Of a stretch of DNA of 21,670 bases, positions 1-7,596 are shown piece after piece. The DNA comes from an uncultured Collinsella sp. Its GTDB lineage: Bacteria > Actinomycetota > Coriobacteriia > Coriobacteriales > Coriobacteriaceae. The notes under the pieces were generated by a model, which saw only the letters and a list, made by a program, of their open reading frames with translations, was not told the origin of the DNA and did no database searches. Where the stretch lies: contig UQKY01000040.1 of NCBI GenBank assembly GCA_900541785.1, positions 1 through 21,670 of the forward strand, given 5' to 3'. The translations under genes were made by a program, and so were the position numbers. The stretch's first letter is position 1. Every line of letters starts with the position of its first letter.

Positions 1-2
1 CC

Positions 3-341
3 CCGCTCGACCGAACCGCCCTGGCGCGAGCCGCCGCGAACCTCGTGGCCAACGCCGCCGAGCACGCGCGCTCGCGCGTGGCGGTCTCCTGCGACGTCGA
101 GGGCGGCCACCTCGTCATCGAGGTGTCCGACGACGGACCGGGCTTCTCTCCCGCCGCCCTCGAACGCGGCTGCGAGCGCCTCTTCACAGACGACTCCTCC
201 CGCTCCTCGCGCGACGGAGGCCGCCACTACGGGCTCGGCCTCCACGCCGCCTCCGAGGCCGCGAGCGCCCACGGGGGCTCCGTCTCGCTCGCCAACAGCC
301 CCTCGGGCGGCGCGGTGGCCACCATCGCGGTCCCCCTGTGA
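3..341 (+). CDS. Sensor histidine kinase, C-terminal ATPase domain (5' truncated by window edge)
   Basis: The reading frame is open from the first bases of the window, so the gene begins upstream and only about 112 codons are seen. They form a HATPase_c domain. An N-box (NLVANAAEHA) comes first, then a G1 box (DDGPGF) and a G2 box (YGLGL) followed by AASEAASAHGGSV, and the chain ends in the usual final beta strand (GAVATIAVPL). This domain binds ATP and phosphorylates a histidine in the dimerisation domain, which lies off the window. The family is certain, but the signal sensed and the partner regulator cannot be told. The N-box asparagine is followed by Ala-Glu-His, which suits an ordinary two-component kinase. 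The stop codon TGA lies inside the left arm of a hairpin. Confidence 0.88.
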   Translation, partial: PLDRTALARAAANLVANAAEHARSRVAVSCDVEGGHLVIEVSDDGPGFSPAALERGCERLFTDDSSRSSRDGGRHYGLGLHAASEAASAHGGSVSLANSPSGGAVATIAVPL

Positions 342-363
342 GGGCCTGACGACTCAGGCCCTC
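340..363 (+). terminator. Perfect 10-bp hairpin at the kinase stop codon, possible terminator
   Basis: GAGGGCCTGA and TCAGGCCCTC are perfect inverted arms around a CGAC tetraloop. The left arm overlaps the kinase stop codon. There is no T tract after it, so it is either a weak or Rho-assisted terminator or an mRNA 3'-end stabiliser. Confidence 0.45.
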
Positions 364-448
364 ACACCAGCGTGCCTCGCAACCAAACGCTTCCATCTTG
401 AAACACGGGGAGTAAATCGCGAAATCGCAGGTGAAAGGGAGTAAAACG

Positions 449-486
449 GCAAAGAAAAAGCCTCCGTCCCAACATGGGAACGGAGG
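449..486 (-). terminator. Intrinsic terminator of guaA
   Basis: On the - strand, CCTCCGTTCCCA pairs with TGGGACGGAGG with a one-base bulge and a three-base loop, and is followed by a T-rich run (CTTTTTCTTT). It lies about 115 bases past the guaA stop. Outer sequences (CGGCAAAG at 447-454 and CTTTGCCG at 524-531) could extend the fold. The kinase arrives from the other side, and the 342-602 gap holds no gene that I can support. Confidence 0.85.
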
Positions 487-602
487 CTCGGTTACCGTAT
501 TTACTCACCAATGTCGCTGGTGGCTTTGCCGTAACTCTCGTACGAAACGAAACTCAGCGGCACAGTGCAGCACTCAAAAGTGCAGGTCAGAACCCTGTCA
601 GC

Positions 603-2201
603 CTACTCCCACTCGATGGTCGCGGGCGGCTTGGACGTGATGTCGTAGCACACGCGGTTGGCACCGGGAACCTCGGCAACGATGCGGCCGGAGATGCGGG
701 CAAGCACGTCGTAGGGCAGTTTGGCCCAGTCGGCTGTCATAGCGTCGCTGGACTCGACGGCGCGCAGGATGATCGGGCGCTGGTAGGTACGCTCGTCGCC
801 CATAACGCCGACGGACTTAATGTCGGGCAGAACCGCAAAGTACTGCCAGCAGCTGTGCTCGGAGTTGCGCTCGCCGGTCTGCTCAAACAGACGCTGGTTG
901 TAGGCATCGAGCTCCTCACGCACGATGGCGTCGGCGTTCTTGAGGATCTCGAGTTTCTCCTTGTCGACCGCGCCGATGATGCGGATGGCCAGACCCGGGC
1001 CCGGGAAAGGCTGACGGAACACGATGTGACCCGGCAGGCCCAGTGCCAGACCAAGCGCGCGGACCTCGTCCTTAAAGAAGTGATCGAGCGGCTCGATGAG
1101 GTCGAAGTGCACGCCCTCGGGGAACGGGATCAGATTGTGATGGCTCTTGATGGTGGCCGTCTTGCCGCCCGTCTTGCGAGCGCCGGACTCGATGATGTCG
1201 GGGTAGATGGTGCCCTGAGCCAGGTACTTGACCGGCTTGCCATCGGTCTCGAGCTGCTGGGCCACGGCGAAGAACTCTTTCCAGAACTGCGTACCGATGA
1301 TGCGGCGCTTCTCCTCGGGCTCGGTCACGCCGGCCAAAAGCTCGGCATAACGGTCCTCGGCGTGGACGTGGATAAAGTCGACGTCAAACTGCTTGGTGAA
1401 GACCTCCTCCACCTGCTCGGGCTCGCCCTTGCGCAGCAGACCGTGGTTGATGAACACGCAGGTCATCTGCTTGCCCACGGCACGAGCACCCAGCGCAGCC
1501 ACGACGGAGGAGTCGACGCCGCCGGACAGGGCCAGAATCACGCGGTCGTTGCCGACCTTCTCGCGGAACTCGGCCGTCATGGTCTCGACCAGGTTGTCCA
1601 TGCTCCAGTTGGGCTCCAGGCCGCAGATCTCAAACAGGAAGTTGCTCAGCAGCTGCTGACCATACTCGGAGTGCTTGACCTCGGGGTGGAACTGCGTGGT
1701 GAAGATCTTGCGCTCGGGGCACTCCATGGCAGCAACCGGGCACACGTCGGTGCTGGCGGTAACGGTAAAGCCCTCGGGCACCTCGGAAACGGCGTCGCGA
1801 TGGCTCATCCACACGGTCTGCTCCATGGGCGTGGAGTTAAAGAGCTTGGCGCCGGCCGTGCGCGTGATGGTGGCGCGGCCGTACTCGCCCACCTCGGAGT
1901 GGCCGACCTTGCCACCGAGCGTCACGGCCGTGATCTGATGGCCGTAGCAAAAGCCCAGGACGGGAAGGCCCAGGTCAAAGATGGCGGGGTCGATGGACGG
2001 AGCGTCCTCGGCGTACACGGAGGCCGGGCCGCCAGAAAGGATGAGCGCAGAGGCGTTCATCTCGCGAATCTCGTCGGCCGAGATGTCGCAGGGGACAATC
2101 TCAGAATACACGTTGAGGTCGCGGACGCGACGGGCAATGAGCTGACCGTACTGCGCACCAAAGTCGAGTACGAGGACCTTTGCGGAAGCCTTTTGATCCA
2201 T
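603..2201 (-). CDS. guaA: GMP synthase (glutamine-hydrolysing)
   Basis: GuaA makes GMP from XMP, ATP and glutamine, the last step of guanine nucleotide synthesis in the cytosol. The 532-residue length is normal for the family. The N-terminal class I glutaminase domain has its nucleophile Cys85 in GFCYGHQ and the partner His172/Glu174 in FHPEV. The ATP-pyrophosphatase domain has the P-loop SGGVDSS at 226-232. The C-terminal dimerisation domain has RQPFPGPGLAIRI and ends in KPPATIEWE. I place the start at MDQKASAKV (2201) because GAGGGGG sits 4 bases upstream; an in-frame start at 2237 would add 12 residues without a good ribosome site. The gene stands alone, divergent from the asparaginase, with its own terminator. 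No purine riboswitch is recognisable in the leader. Confidence 0.97.
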   Translation of the reverse strand: MDQKASAKVLVLDFGAQYGQLIARRVRDLNVYSEIVPCDISADEIREMNASALILSGGPASVYAEDAPSIDPAIFDLGLPVLGFCYGHQITAVTLGGKVGHSEVGEYGRATITRTAGAKLFNSTPMEQTVWMSHRDAVSEVPEGFTVTASTDVCPVAAMECPERKIFTTQFHPEVKHSEYGQQLLSNFLFEICGLEPNWSMDNLVETMTAEFREKVGNDRVILALSGGVDSSVVAALGARAVGKQMTCVFINHGLLRKGEPEQVEEVFTKQFDVDFIHVHAEDRYAELLAGVTEPEEKRRIIGTQFWKEFFAVAQQLETDGKPVKYLAQGTIYPDIIESGARKTGGKTATIKSHHNLIPFPEGVHFDLIEPLDHFFKDEVRALGLALGLPGHIVFRQPFPGPGLAIRIIGAVDKEKLEILKNADAIVREELDAYNQRLFEQTGERNSEHSCWQYFAVLPDIKSVGVMGDERTYQRPIILRAVESSDAMTADWAKLPYDVLARISGRIVAEVPGANRVCYDITSKPPATIEWE

Positions 2202-2361
2202 GGTTCCCCCTCTTGTTGGCGGGGAGCCGGTGCCCACCCGCGTGAATGAACGAAAATAACCTCCATAGTGTACACGTTATATGGGGTTTCTCGTCCCTCG
2301 CAGCCATCAGCGCACGGCAAACGCATGACCTGGACCTCTATTTGACGGCAATTGAAGTGTT

Positions 2362-2394
2362 TTCAAACGTTACAGATGATGTAATACGTTTGAA
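2362..2394. promoter_or_regulatory. Inverted repeat in the guaA/asparaginase divergent region
   Basis: TTCAAACGT (2362-2370) and ACGTTTGAA (2386-2394) are perfect 9-bp arms, and allowing a two-base bulge they extend inward through TTAC/GTAA. The right arm overlaps the proposed -35 box of the asparaginase gene, so an operator is plausible. The regulator is unknown. The rest of the 2202-2468 gap also contains the palindrome GTGTACAC. Confidence 0.45.
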
Positions 2395-2417
2395 CATTGG
2401 ACGCCCTGTGCCACAAT
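2390..2417 (+). promoter_or_regulatory. Candidate promoter of the asparaginase gene
   Basis: TTGAAC (2390-2395) and CACAAT (2412-2417) are separated by 16 bases, about 50 bases ahead of the ATG. Both boxes are imperfect matches to the housekeeping consensus. Confidence 0.4.
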
Positions 2418-2468
2418 ACTGCCGAACGACTCCGCCTCTGCGGCGGCAAATACGATAGGAATACCAGC

Positions 2469-3482
2469 ATGAAGCGCATCCTTCTCATCGCCACGGGCGG
2501 CACCATCGCATCGACCGAGGACGGCAACGGCCTCTCCCCCGCCCTGACCGGTGAGGAGCTCGCCCAGAGCGTCCCCGAGATCTCGGGCCTCTGCGAGCTC
2601 GACGTGGTGCAGCCCATGAACATCGACAGCACCAATATGCGCCCCAGTGACTGGATGCGTATCCGCGACGTCATCGTCGAGGGTTATGCCGACCACGACG
2701 GCTTCGTGATTCTGCACGGCACCGACACCATGAGCTACACCGCGGCGGCGCTTTCCTATCTGATTCAGGACAGCCCCAAGCCCATCGTGCTCACCGGCTC
2801 GCAAAAGCCCATGGGCAACCCCTTTACCGACGCCAAGCTCAACCTGTACCAGAGCCTGCTCTATGCGCTCGACGAGCATTCACACGATGTGTCGATTGTG
2901 TTTGGCGGCGTCGCCATTGCCGGCACGCGCGCCCGCAAACAGCGCACCATGAGCTTTAACGCGTTCATTAGCGTCAACTATCCGCCCATTGCCTACATCC
3001 GCAACGACCGCATTGTGCGCAACGGGCTCCACGGCACTCATCAGAATGAGAGCCCGGTTCGTTTCTACGACAGTATCGACCCACGCGTGTTTGTCCTTAA
3101 GCTGACGCCCGGCGTAAACCCGGGCATCCTCGACGCCCTTGCCGATAGCTACGACGCCGTGATTCTGGAGACCTTTGGCATTGGCGGTATCCCCGAGTTT
3201 GGTGAGTCGGGCGAATCGTTCCAAGAGGCAATTTTTCGCTGGGTCGATTCGGGCCGCACCGTCGTTATGACCACGCAGGTCCCCGAAGAGGGCCTCGATC
3301 TGGGTGTTTATGAGGTCGGCCGCGCTTACGCCGACCATCCGGGTATTTTGCGTGGCGACGACATGACCACCGAGACGCTCGTGGCCAAGACCATGTGGGC
3401 ACTCGGCCAGTCACGCGATGCCGCCGAGATCCAGCGCCTGTTCTACAGCCAAGTCAACCACGACCGCATCCCGATGGCGTAA
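2469..3482 (+). CDS. ansA: Type I L-asparaginase
   Basis: The enzyme hydrolyses L-asparagine to aspartate and ammonia. The 337-residue length fits the cytosolic type I family, and there is no signal peptide. The first catalytic threonine is Thr12 in ATGGTIAS, and the second motif is HGTDTM with Thr85 and Asp86. The following segments KPIVLTGSQKPMG and GTRARKQRTMSFNAF are also typical, the latter probably supplying the catalytic lysine region. The start at 2469 is chosen because AGGA lies 8 bases upstream and the next residues (MKRILLIATGG) are the classic N-terminus; an upstream in-frame start at 2397 would lie inside the promoter. The gene appears monocistronic, and no convincing terminator follows it. 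The type I versus type II call rests on the lack of a leader peptide and overall similarity. Confidence 0.93.
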   Translation: MKRILLIATGGTIASTEDGNGLSPALTGEELAQSVPEISGLCELDVVQPMNIDSTNMRPSDWMRIRDVIVEGYADHDGFVILHGTDTMSYTAAALSYLIQDSPKPIVLTGSQKPMGNPFTDAKLNLYQSLLYALDEHSHDVSIVFGGVAIAGTRARKQRTMSFNAFISVNYPPIAYIRNDRIVRNGLHGTHQNESPVRFYDSIDPRVFVLKLTPGVNPGILDALADSYDAVILETFGIGGIPEFGESGESFQEAIFRWVDSGRTVVMTTQVPEEGLDLGVYEVGRAYADHPGILRGDDMTTETLVAKTMWALGQSRDAAEIQRLFYSQVNHDRIPMA

Positions 3483-3803
3483 TCCCTAAGGCAGTTCCGC
3501 TTATCGCAGCCCCAAACGACAGGTGGTCCCCCTCGAGCCGTGCAAAAATCGGAGTATTCTGCAATTTCTCCGCCGGAGGCATAGAATCGGCCGATTATTA
3601 GACGAACTTTTAGGACGAAAGAGGCGTCTGGTAAATATTTATTCCACATTTTTATTTAGCGTGTGGATTAACTACTGTCAAAAAAGCAAAGCCAGCCGCC
3701 CGAGCTACCATCTACGGCTGAACAGGTGCTGAATACTCGCGATTTTGCACATCGCAACCAGGGGGACCCGCCCAAAGAGCGTCAATTAGCAGCGGGGAAC
3801 GCC
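3483..3803. other. Gene-free region with nested inverted repeat
   Basis: No ORF here has a ribosome site or a recognisable product. The clear structure is at 3547-3596: AATCGG pairs with CCGATT, ATTCT..GC pairs with GC..AGAAT, and CTCCG/CGGAG form the core, giving a nested imperfect hairpin. The right end also contains the 12-bp palindrome AATCGGCCGATT (3585-3596). An AT-rich stretch (3630-3690) follows. It may be a dispersed intergenic repeat. Confidence 0.5.
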
Positions 3804-4022
3804 CTATTCGATACCCTCGAGAAGCTCTGACACCGTCATGCCGAGTGCGGGTGCGATCTTAAATAGAACCTTGAGCGTGAAATTTGCCGTCCCATCTTCG
3901 ATTCGGTCGAGGTAGGGTCGGCTAATTCCTGTCGCCACACAAAAATCAACCTTGGAGATACCAAGGTCCCTGCGTGTCTCTTCGACCCGCCTGCCAAGAA
4001 TCTGTTTCGCACGTTCGTCCAT
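3804..4022 (-). CDS. Small XRE-family (Cro/CI-type) transcriptional regulator
   Basis: This 72-residue protein is essentially one helix-turn-helix domain. Residues 21-45 (GISKVDFCVATGISRPYLDRIEDG) give the two DNA-binding helices, and TLKVLFKIAPALGMTVSELLEG forms the closing helices of the XRE fold. There is no extra sensor or toxin domain. The ATG at 4022 lacks a strong Shine-Dalgarno sequence. The gene diverges from the 4099 gene, and a perfect 24-bp palindrome lies between them, so autoregulation and control of the neighbour are likely inferences. Single-domain XRE proteins of this size include antitoxins (HigA-like) and phage-type repressors; the partner is not a recognisable toxin. Confidence 0.85.
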   Translation of the reverse strand: MDERAKQILGRRVEETRRDLGISKVDFCVATGISRPYLDRIEDGTANFTLKVLFKIAPALGMTVSELLEGIE

Positions 4023-4051
4023 GCAGCCGAGTTTGAAATGGAGCCGAACAT

Positions 4052-4075
4052 AAACGTAAACTATAGTTTACGTTT
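4052..4075. promoter_or_regulatory. Perfect 24-bp palindromic operator with overlapping divergent -10 boxes
   Basis: The half-site AAACGTAAACTA is followed directly by its exact reverse complement. TATAGT occurs on both strands at the centre and could serve as the -10 element in both directions. That would put transcript starts about 25-30 bases before each start codon (4022 on -, 4099 on +). The -35 boxes are poor, which suits a regulated promoter. Confidence 0.65.
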
Positions 4076-4098
4076 TGCCGAATACACAGGAGTTTTCT

Positions 4099-4488
4099 AT
4101 GTCGGGTTCTTCGGTCCGCATGTACCAAGCCACGCTTCGCACAAACAGCGCACCGCCCAAGCTCGTCGTCGTTGAAGCAGAATGCCTTTCGCCCGATGAG
4201 CACACAGCATTTGCATTGCTATCAAGTCGCGTCGCCGCCGTTTTGGTCCCTTGCCCGGCGCAAGGTGAACTTGCCATCCAATGCCAAGCGCACAGTTGCT
4301 CGCTCAATCAGGCTGCCGTAATCGCAACCAGCCAACACGGTCTGCCCCTTCTCCTGGAAGCCGGTATCGCACTTGCCCTTCGCGGCGCCGGATACGAAAA
4401 CGAGGCCGCCGCCGACATGGTCTTTAAACCACGATCGAGCGGCGGCCTCGCAGCAGCCATTGAATATGCGTGCAGGCTCGTTGCCTAA
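4099..4488 (+). CDS. Hypothetical protein, 129 aa, divergent from an XRE regulator
   Basis: I do not recognise this protein. ATG at 4099 is preceded by AGGAG with a 6-base gap, so the gene looks real; a TTG further up at 4075 falls inside the palindrome and is less likely. The chain has a beta-like segment (KLVVVEAECL, 21-30), a hydrophobic alanine/valine segment (AFALLSSRVAAVLVPC, 37-52), a region with three cysteines between 52 and 67, and an Ala/Leu-rich helical stretch near 83-98. No signal peptide or clear membrane helix is seen. It ends 9 bases from the converging 4498 gene. The shared palindromic operator suggests that the XRE protein controls it. Confidence 0.7.
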   Translation: MSGSSVRMYQATLRTNSAPPKLVVVEAECLSPDEHTAFALLSSRVAAVLVPCPAQGELAIQCQAHSCSLNQAAVIATSQHGLPLLLEAGIALALRGAGYENEAAADMVFKPRSSGGLAAAIEYACRLVA

Positions 4489-4497
4489 AAGGACAAG

Positions 4498-4881
4498 CTA
4501 GAAACCAAAGCCAAAGCCCGTTCCGGTAATCGCCGAATACATAAAGTAGACGTTGATTACATTGAGGAACACGCCCGTGATGCAGCCGTTACGCAGGTAG
4601 CGCTCGCACGCAAGACGTGCCATCACAGCGGAGTCCTCATTGTTCTTTGCCTGGCGTCCCGCCGTAAAGTACGTCGCCACGCCGAGCAGCAGGTTGAGCA
4701 CCGGCAGTGCCAGCAACTCGTAACTCTTGCCCCAGCGCGTCACCTCGCCGGCGGCGTTAAACTTCGTTGCCACCTCGGGGCCAATGTTGGGGATAACACA
4801 CGCTGCAACCACCAGCGGGATCACCGCAAGTACGAGCAGCGCAATACCCATGTACCCAGCTTTTTTGCCGTATTTAAACAT
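4498..4881 (-). CDS. Small membrane protein with DUF1648-like motif
   Basis: The 127-residue protein has three predicted membrane helices, at about 11-31, 54-73 and 99-118. The loop after the first helix, NIGPEVATKFNAAGEVTRWG (32-51), matches the signature of the DUF1648 domain (N-x-A-G-x-x-x-x-W-G), which is also found in SdpI-type immunity proteins. The function of such short members is not known. It starts 11 bases after the ychF stop, with AAGGG formed partly from that stop codon, so it is probably co-transcribed and translationally coupled to ychF. The C-terminus is a short Gly-Phe run (GTGFGFGF). It converges tightly with the 4099 gene, with no terminator in the gap. Confidence 0.78.
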   Translation of the reverse strand: MFKYGKKAGYMGIALLVLAVIPLVVAACVIPNIGPEVATKFNAAGEVTRWGKSYELLALPVLNLLLGVATYFTAGRQAKNNEDSAVMARLACERYLRNGCITGVFLNVINVYFMYSAITGTGFGFGF

Positions 4882-4892
4882 ATGCGTCGCCC

Positions 4893-5969
4893 TTACACGT
4901 TAAAGCGGAAGTGCACGACGTCGCCATCGGCCATGACATAGTCCTTGCCCTCAATACGCAGCTTGCCGGCGGCCTTGGCGCCCTGCTCGCCGCCGAGCTC
5001 GATGTAGTCGTCGTAGCCAATAACCTCGGCCTTAATAAAGCCGCGCTCAAAGTCGGTGTGAATGACGCCGGCGGCCTGCGGGGCGGTCGCGCCCTGGCGA
5101 ACCGTCCAGGCCTTGACCTCCATCTCGCCGGCCGTAAAGAACGACTGCAGACCGAGCAGCTTATAGGCCGCCTGCGCGAGCACGTCCAGGCCGGGCTGCT
5201 CCAGGCCCAGGCTCTCCAGGTAGTCGGCGGCGTCCTCGGGATCGAGCTCGGAAAGCTCGGCCTCAATCTTGGCGCAGATGGGCAACGGCTTGACGCCATC
5301 GATGGGCGCCAGGTCCTCGTTGAGCATATCCTCGTCCACGTTGGCCACGTACAGAATGGGCTTCATAGTGAGCAGGAACAGGCCCTTGGCGGCGGCACGC
5401 TCCTCGTCGGTCATCTCCATGGACGCGGCTCGCTTGCCCTCGTTGAGCCAAGCGAGCAGGCGCTTGGCCACCTCGAACTTGGGCATGAGCTCCTTATCGC
5501 GCTTGGCCTCCTTCTCGAGCTTGGGCAGCTGCTTCTCGAGCGTGCCCATGTCGGCCAGGATGAGCTCGGTCATGATGGTGTCGGCATCGCCGGCGGGATC
5601 GACGAACTCGCCCGTGCGGCCCACCTCACGCATGACGTTGGGGTCCTTAAAGTAGCGCACGACCTCGCAGATGGCGTCGGTCTCGCGGATGTTTGCCAAG
5701 AACTGGTTGCCCAGGCCCTCGCCCTCATTGGCACCCTTCACCAGGCCAGCGATGTCGACAAACTCGACCGTCGCCGGCACAATGCGGCCGGGGTTAACGA
5801 TGTCGGCGAGCTTTTGCAGGCGGCTATCGGGCACATCGACGATACCCACGTTGGGGTCGATCGTGGCAAACGGGTAGTTGGCGGCAAGGCCGGTCTTTTT
5901 GGTAAGCGCGGTGAACAGCGTCGACTTGCCCACGTTGGGCAGGCCCACGATACCGATGGAAAGGGACAC
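4893..5969 (-). CDS. ychF: Redox-regulated ribosome-associated ATPase YchF
   Basis: YchF (OLA1 family) is an Obg-related P-loop protein that prefers ATP and binds ribosomes. The 358-residue length is typical. The P-loop is GLPNVGKST at 9-17, the G3 motif is DIAGL at 72-76 with the following VKGANEGEGLGNQFL, and NVDED is the G4-like segment that replaces NKxD and explains ATP preference in the family. The C-terminal TGS domain runs from about 275 and includes GVIHTDFERGFIKAEV. I chose the GTG at 5969 (read VSLSIGIVGLPN) because AAGGAG lies 5 bases upstream and the product starts right at the G domain; longer in-frame extensions reach into the hairpin region upstream. It heads a two-gene unit with the DUF1648-like gene. 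Confidence 0.95.
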   Translation of the reverse strand: MSLSIGIVGLPNVGKSTLFTALTKKTGLAANYPFATIDPNVGIVDVPDSRLQKLADIVNPGRIVPATVEFVDIAGLVKGANEGEGLGNQFLANIRETDAICEVVRYFKDPNVMREVGRTGEFVDPAGDADTIMTELILADMGTLEKQLPKLEKEAKRDKELMPKFEVAKRLLAWLNEGKRAASMEMTDEERAAAKGLFLLTMKPILYVANVDEDMLNEDLAPIDGVKPLPICAKIEAELSELDPEDAADYLESLGLEQPGLDVLAQAAYKLLGLQSFFTAGEMEVKAWTVRQGATAPQAAGVIHTDFERGFIKAEVIGYDDYIELGGEQGAKAAGKLRIEGKDYVMADGDVVHFRFNV

Positions 5970-6012
5970 GACAGCTCCTTTTGATACAGGTACTTCAAAC
6001 CGTATAAGTATA

Positions 6013-6056
6013 GCGCCGCCGCAGCATCCGGGCGAATCCGGACACCGCGGCGGCGC
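6013..6056 (-). terminator. Long GC hairpin between the GH4 gene and ychF
   Basis: GCGCCGCCGC (6013-6022) and GCGGCGGCGC (6047-6056) are perfect 10-bp arms. An inner stem (TCCGG/CCGGA, 6027-6042) sits between them. It lies about 40 bases past the stop of the upstream co-directional GH4 gene. The U tract is poor, but TATACT directly follows on the - strand and could be the -10 box of ychF, so the element separates the two units. Confidence 0.5.
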
Positions 6057-6096
6057 AAATGAAGCAGAGATGCGTGAGAGTTCGAGACAGCAGTCC

Positions 6097-7440
6097 TTAC
6101 TTAAGCTCGGGCCAGAAATCCTTGTTGGCCTCGATGAGCTCGTCCAGGATCTGCTTAGCAACGCTTGCCGAAGGAATGGTCTTGGAGAGCGTGAGTGCCT
6201 GCCAGAGCTTCTGGTAGCTGCCCTCGACCCAAGCCTGGACAACGAGCTTCTCGACGGAAACCTGCTGCTCCATTAGGCCCTTCTGGAACTGCGGGATCGG
6301 GCCCTGGCAGATCTTCTCAAAGCCGTTGGAACCGACGATGCAAGGCACCTCGACCATGGCCGTCGGGTCGAAGTTGGGCACAGCGCCATCGTTGGGAACG
6401 ATCAGCAGGAAGCGCTCGAGCGTGTTCTCGGCCAGCGCGCAGGCAAGGTCGACGATGTAGTTGGCATGTACATCTGGCTCAAAGCCGCCGTCCTTGGCAG
6501 TACCCTTGGCGATGATGTCGCGACAAGCGCCAAAGACCTTCTTCTCGCGGCCGTCCATAACCTCATTGGCGCGAGTGTAGTTGGGGTCAGACGTCTCGAC
6601 GACATAGTCCGGATACAGGTAGTACTTGAGGTAGGTGTTGGGAATCGTCTCGGGATCGACAGCATAGACATCCTTGGCCTTGCCGAAGGTGTGAATCCAG
6701 CTCTCCTCGACGTGCTGCTCCTTACCGGCCTCGTGCTCAATGCCATCCAAGTAGCCGTTCTTTGCCATGTGCTCCTTGATCTGCGGCATGAGGTCGTTAC
6801 CCTCCTTGTCGTAGATCTTGCTCCACCAACCAAAGTGGTTGAGGCCGTAGTAGCTGTACTGCAGCTCGCGACGATCCTTGATGCCGCACATACGGCTCAT
6901 CTTATCCATGAGGTCGATCGGCATGTCGCAGATGTTGATGATGCGGCTGTTGGGGCGCAGCACGCGGCAGGCCTCGGCGACGATGGCCGCGGGGTTGGAG
7001 TAGTTGAGCATCCAGGCGTTGGGGCTGTACTTCTCCATGTAGTCGAGGATCTCGATGACACCACCGATGGAGCGCATGCCGTAGGCGATACCGCCGGCAC
7101 CGCAGGTCTCTTGGCCAACGCAGCCGTACTTGAGAGGAATCTTCTCGTCGAGCTCACGCATGGCGTACAGGCCGACGCGGATGTGGGCAAGCACGAAGTC
7201 GGTCCCGGTGAATGCGGTCTCGGGGTCGGTGGTGTAGCTAAACTCAACCTCGGGAGCGTTCTCGTGGAAGTAGATCTCGCAGGCCTTTGCCACGATCTCC
7301 TGGCGCTCGGCGTTGTTGTCGTAGAAGGTCACCTTGTTGACCGGGAAGCGGTCGCGCTCCTCGAGCAGCATCAGGGCAATGCCCGGGGTAAAGGTGGAGC
7401 CACCGCCGGCAATGGTCACGGCATAGTTCTTCTTGGACAT
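6097..7440 (-). CDS. glvA: 6-phospho-alpha-glucosidase, glycoside hydrolase family 4
   Basis: The enzyme uses NAD+ and a divalent metal (usually Mn2+) to cleave phosphorylated alpha-glucosides such as maltose-6'-phosphate or phosphorylated sucrose isomers, giving glucose-6-phosphate and an aglycone. The length, 447 residues, is normal. The Rossmann start is AGGGSTFTPGI (11-21). NYSNPAAIVAEA lies at 146-157. Cys171-Asp172 in NICDMP and His202 in GLNHFGW match the metal and catalytic positions of the GlvA/MalH subgroup, as does the tyrosine-rich NTYLKYYLYP. The GH4 subgroup with CDMP, together with the adjoining alpha-glucoside EIICB, argues for alpha- rather than beta-glucosidase or alpha-galactosidase. 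GAGGAGG precedes the ATG by a short spacer. It follows the permease gene in the same operon. Confidence 0.93.
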   Translation of the reverse strand: MSKKNYAVTIAGGGSTFTPGIALMLLEERDRFPVNKVTFYDNNAERQEIVAKACEIYFHENAPEVEFSYTTDPETAFTGTDFVLAHIRVGLYAMRELDEKIPLKYGCVGQETCGAGGIAYGMRSIGGVIEILDYMEKYSPNAWMLNYSNPAAIVAEACRVLRPNSRIINICDMPIDLMDKMSRMCGIKDRRELQYSYYGLNHFGWWSKIYDKEGNDLMPQIKEHMAKNGYLDGIEHEAGKEQHVEESWIHTFGKAKDVYAVDPETIPNTYLKYYLYPDYVVETSDPNYTRANEVMDGREKKVFGACRDIIAKGTAKDGGFEPDVHANYIVDLACALAENTLERFLLIVPNDGAVPNFDPTAMVEVPCIVGSNGFEKICQGPIPQFQKGLMEQQVSVEKLVVQAWVEGSYQKLWQALTLSKTIPSASVAKQILDELIEANKDFWPELK

Positions 7441-7538
7441 GATGTCCTCCTCATTCTGGCCGCTTGCTCAATCCGTCCCCGCACGCGGCCTTGCGCGGTT
7501 TGGAATTGTTACCTAGAAGTGGAGTTTTTTATCTCTAG

Positions 7539-7578
7539 AATCGGCCTTGCGGTGCATACCGGCTCTGCAAGGCCGATT
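7539..7578 (-). other. Intercistronic hairpin between permease and glucosidase genes
   Basis: AATCGGCCTTGC (7539-7550) and GCAAGGCCGATT (7567-7578) are perfect 12-bp arms, with an inner GGT/ACC pair in the loop. No T tract follows on the - strand. It could stabilise or process the permease transcript, or weaken readthrough into the glucosidase gene, which starts about 100 bases further on. Confidence 0.6.
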
Positions 7579-7596
7579 GTTTCGATGGACGATGGT

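Noticed and set aside
474..2249. Long antisense open frame of 591 codons over guaA
   Set aside because: guaA on the other strand has all family motifs; the antisense frame is a GC-bias shadow with no ribosome site or recognisable domain.
2202..2468. Guanine or other purine riboswitch in the guaA leader
   Set aside because: No conserved purine-aptamer core or terminator/antiterminator arrangement could be found on the - strand.
3443..3732. Small ORFs of 60-70 codons on both strands after the asparaginase
   Set aside because: No ribosome sites, no recognisable product, and they run across the inverted-repeat structure.
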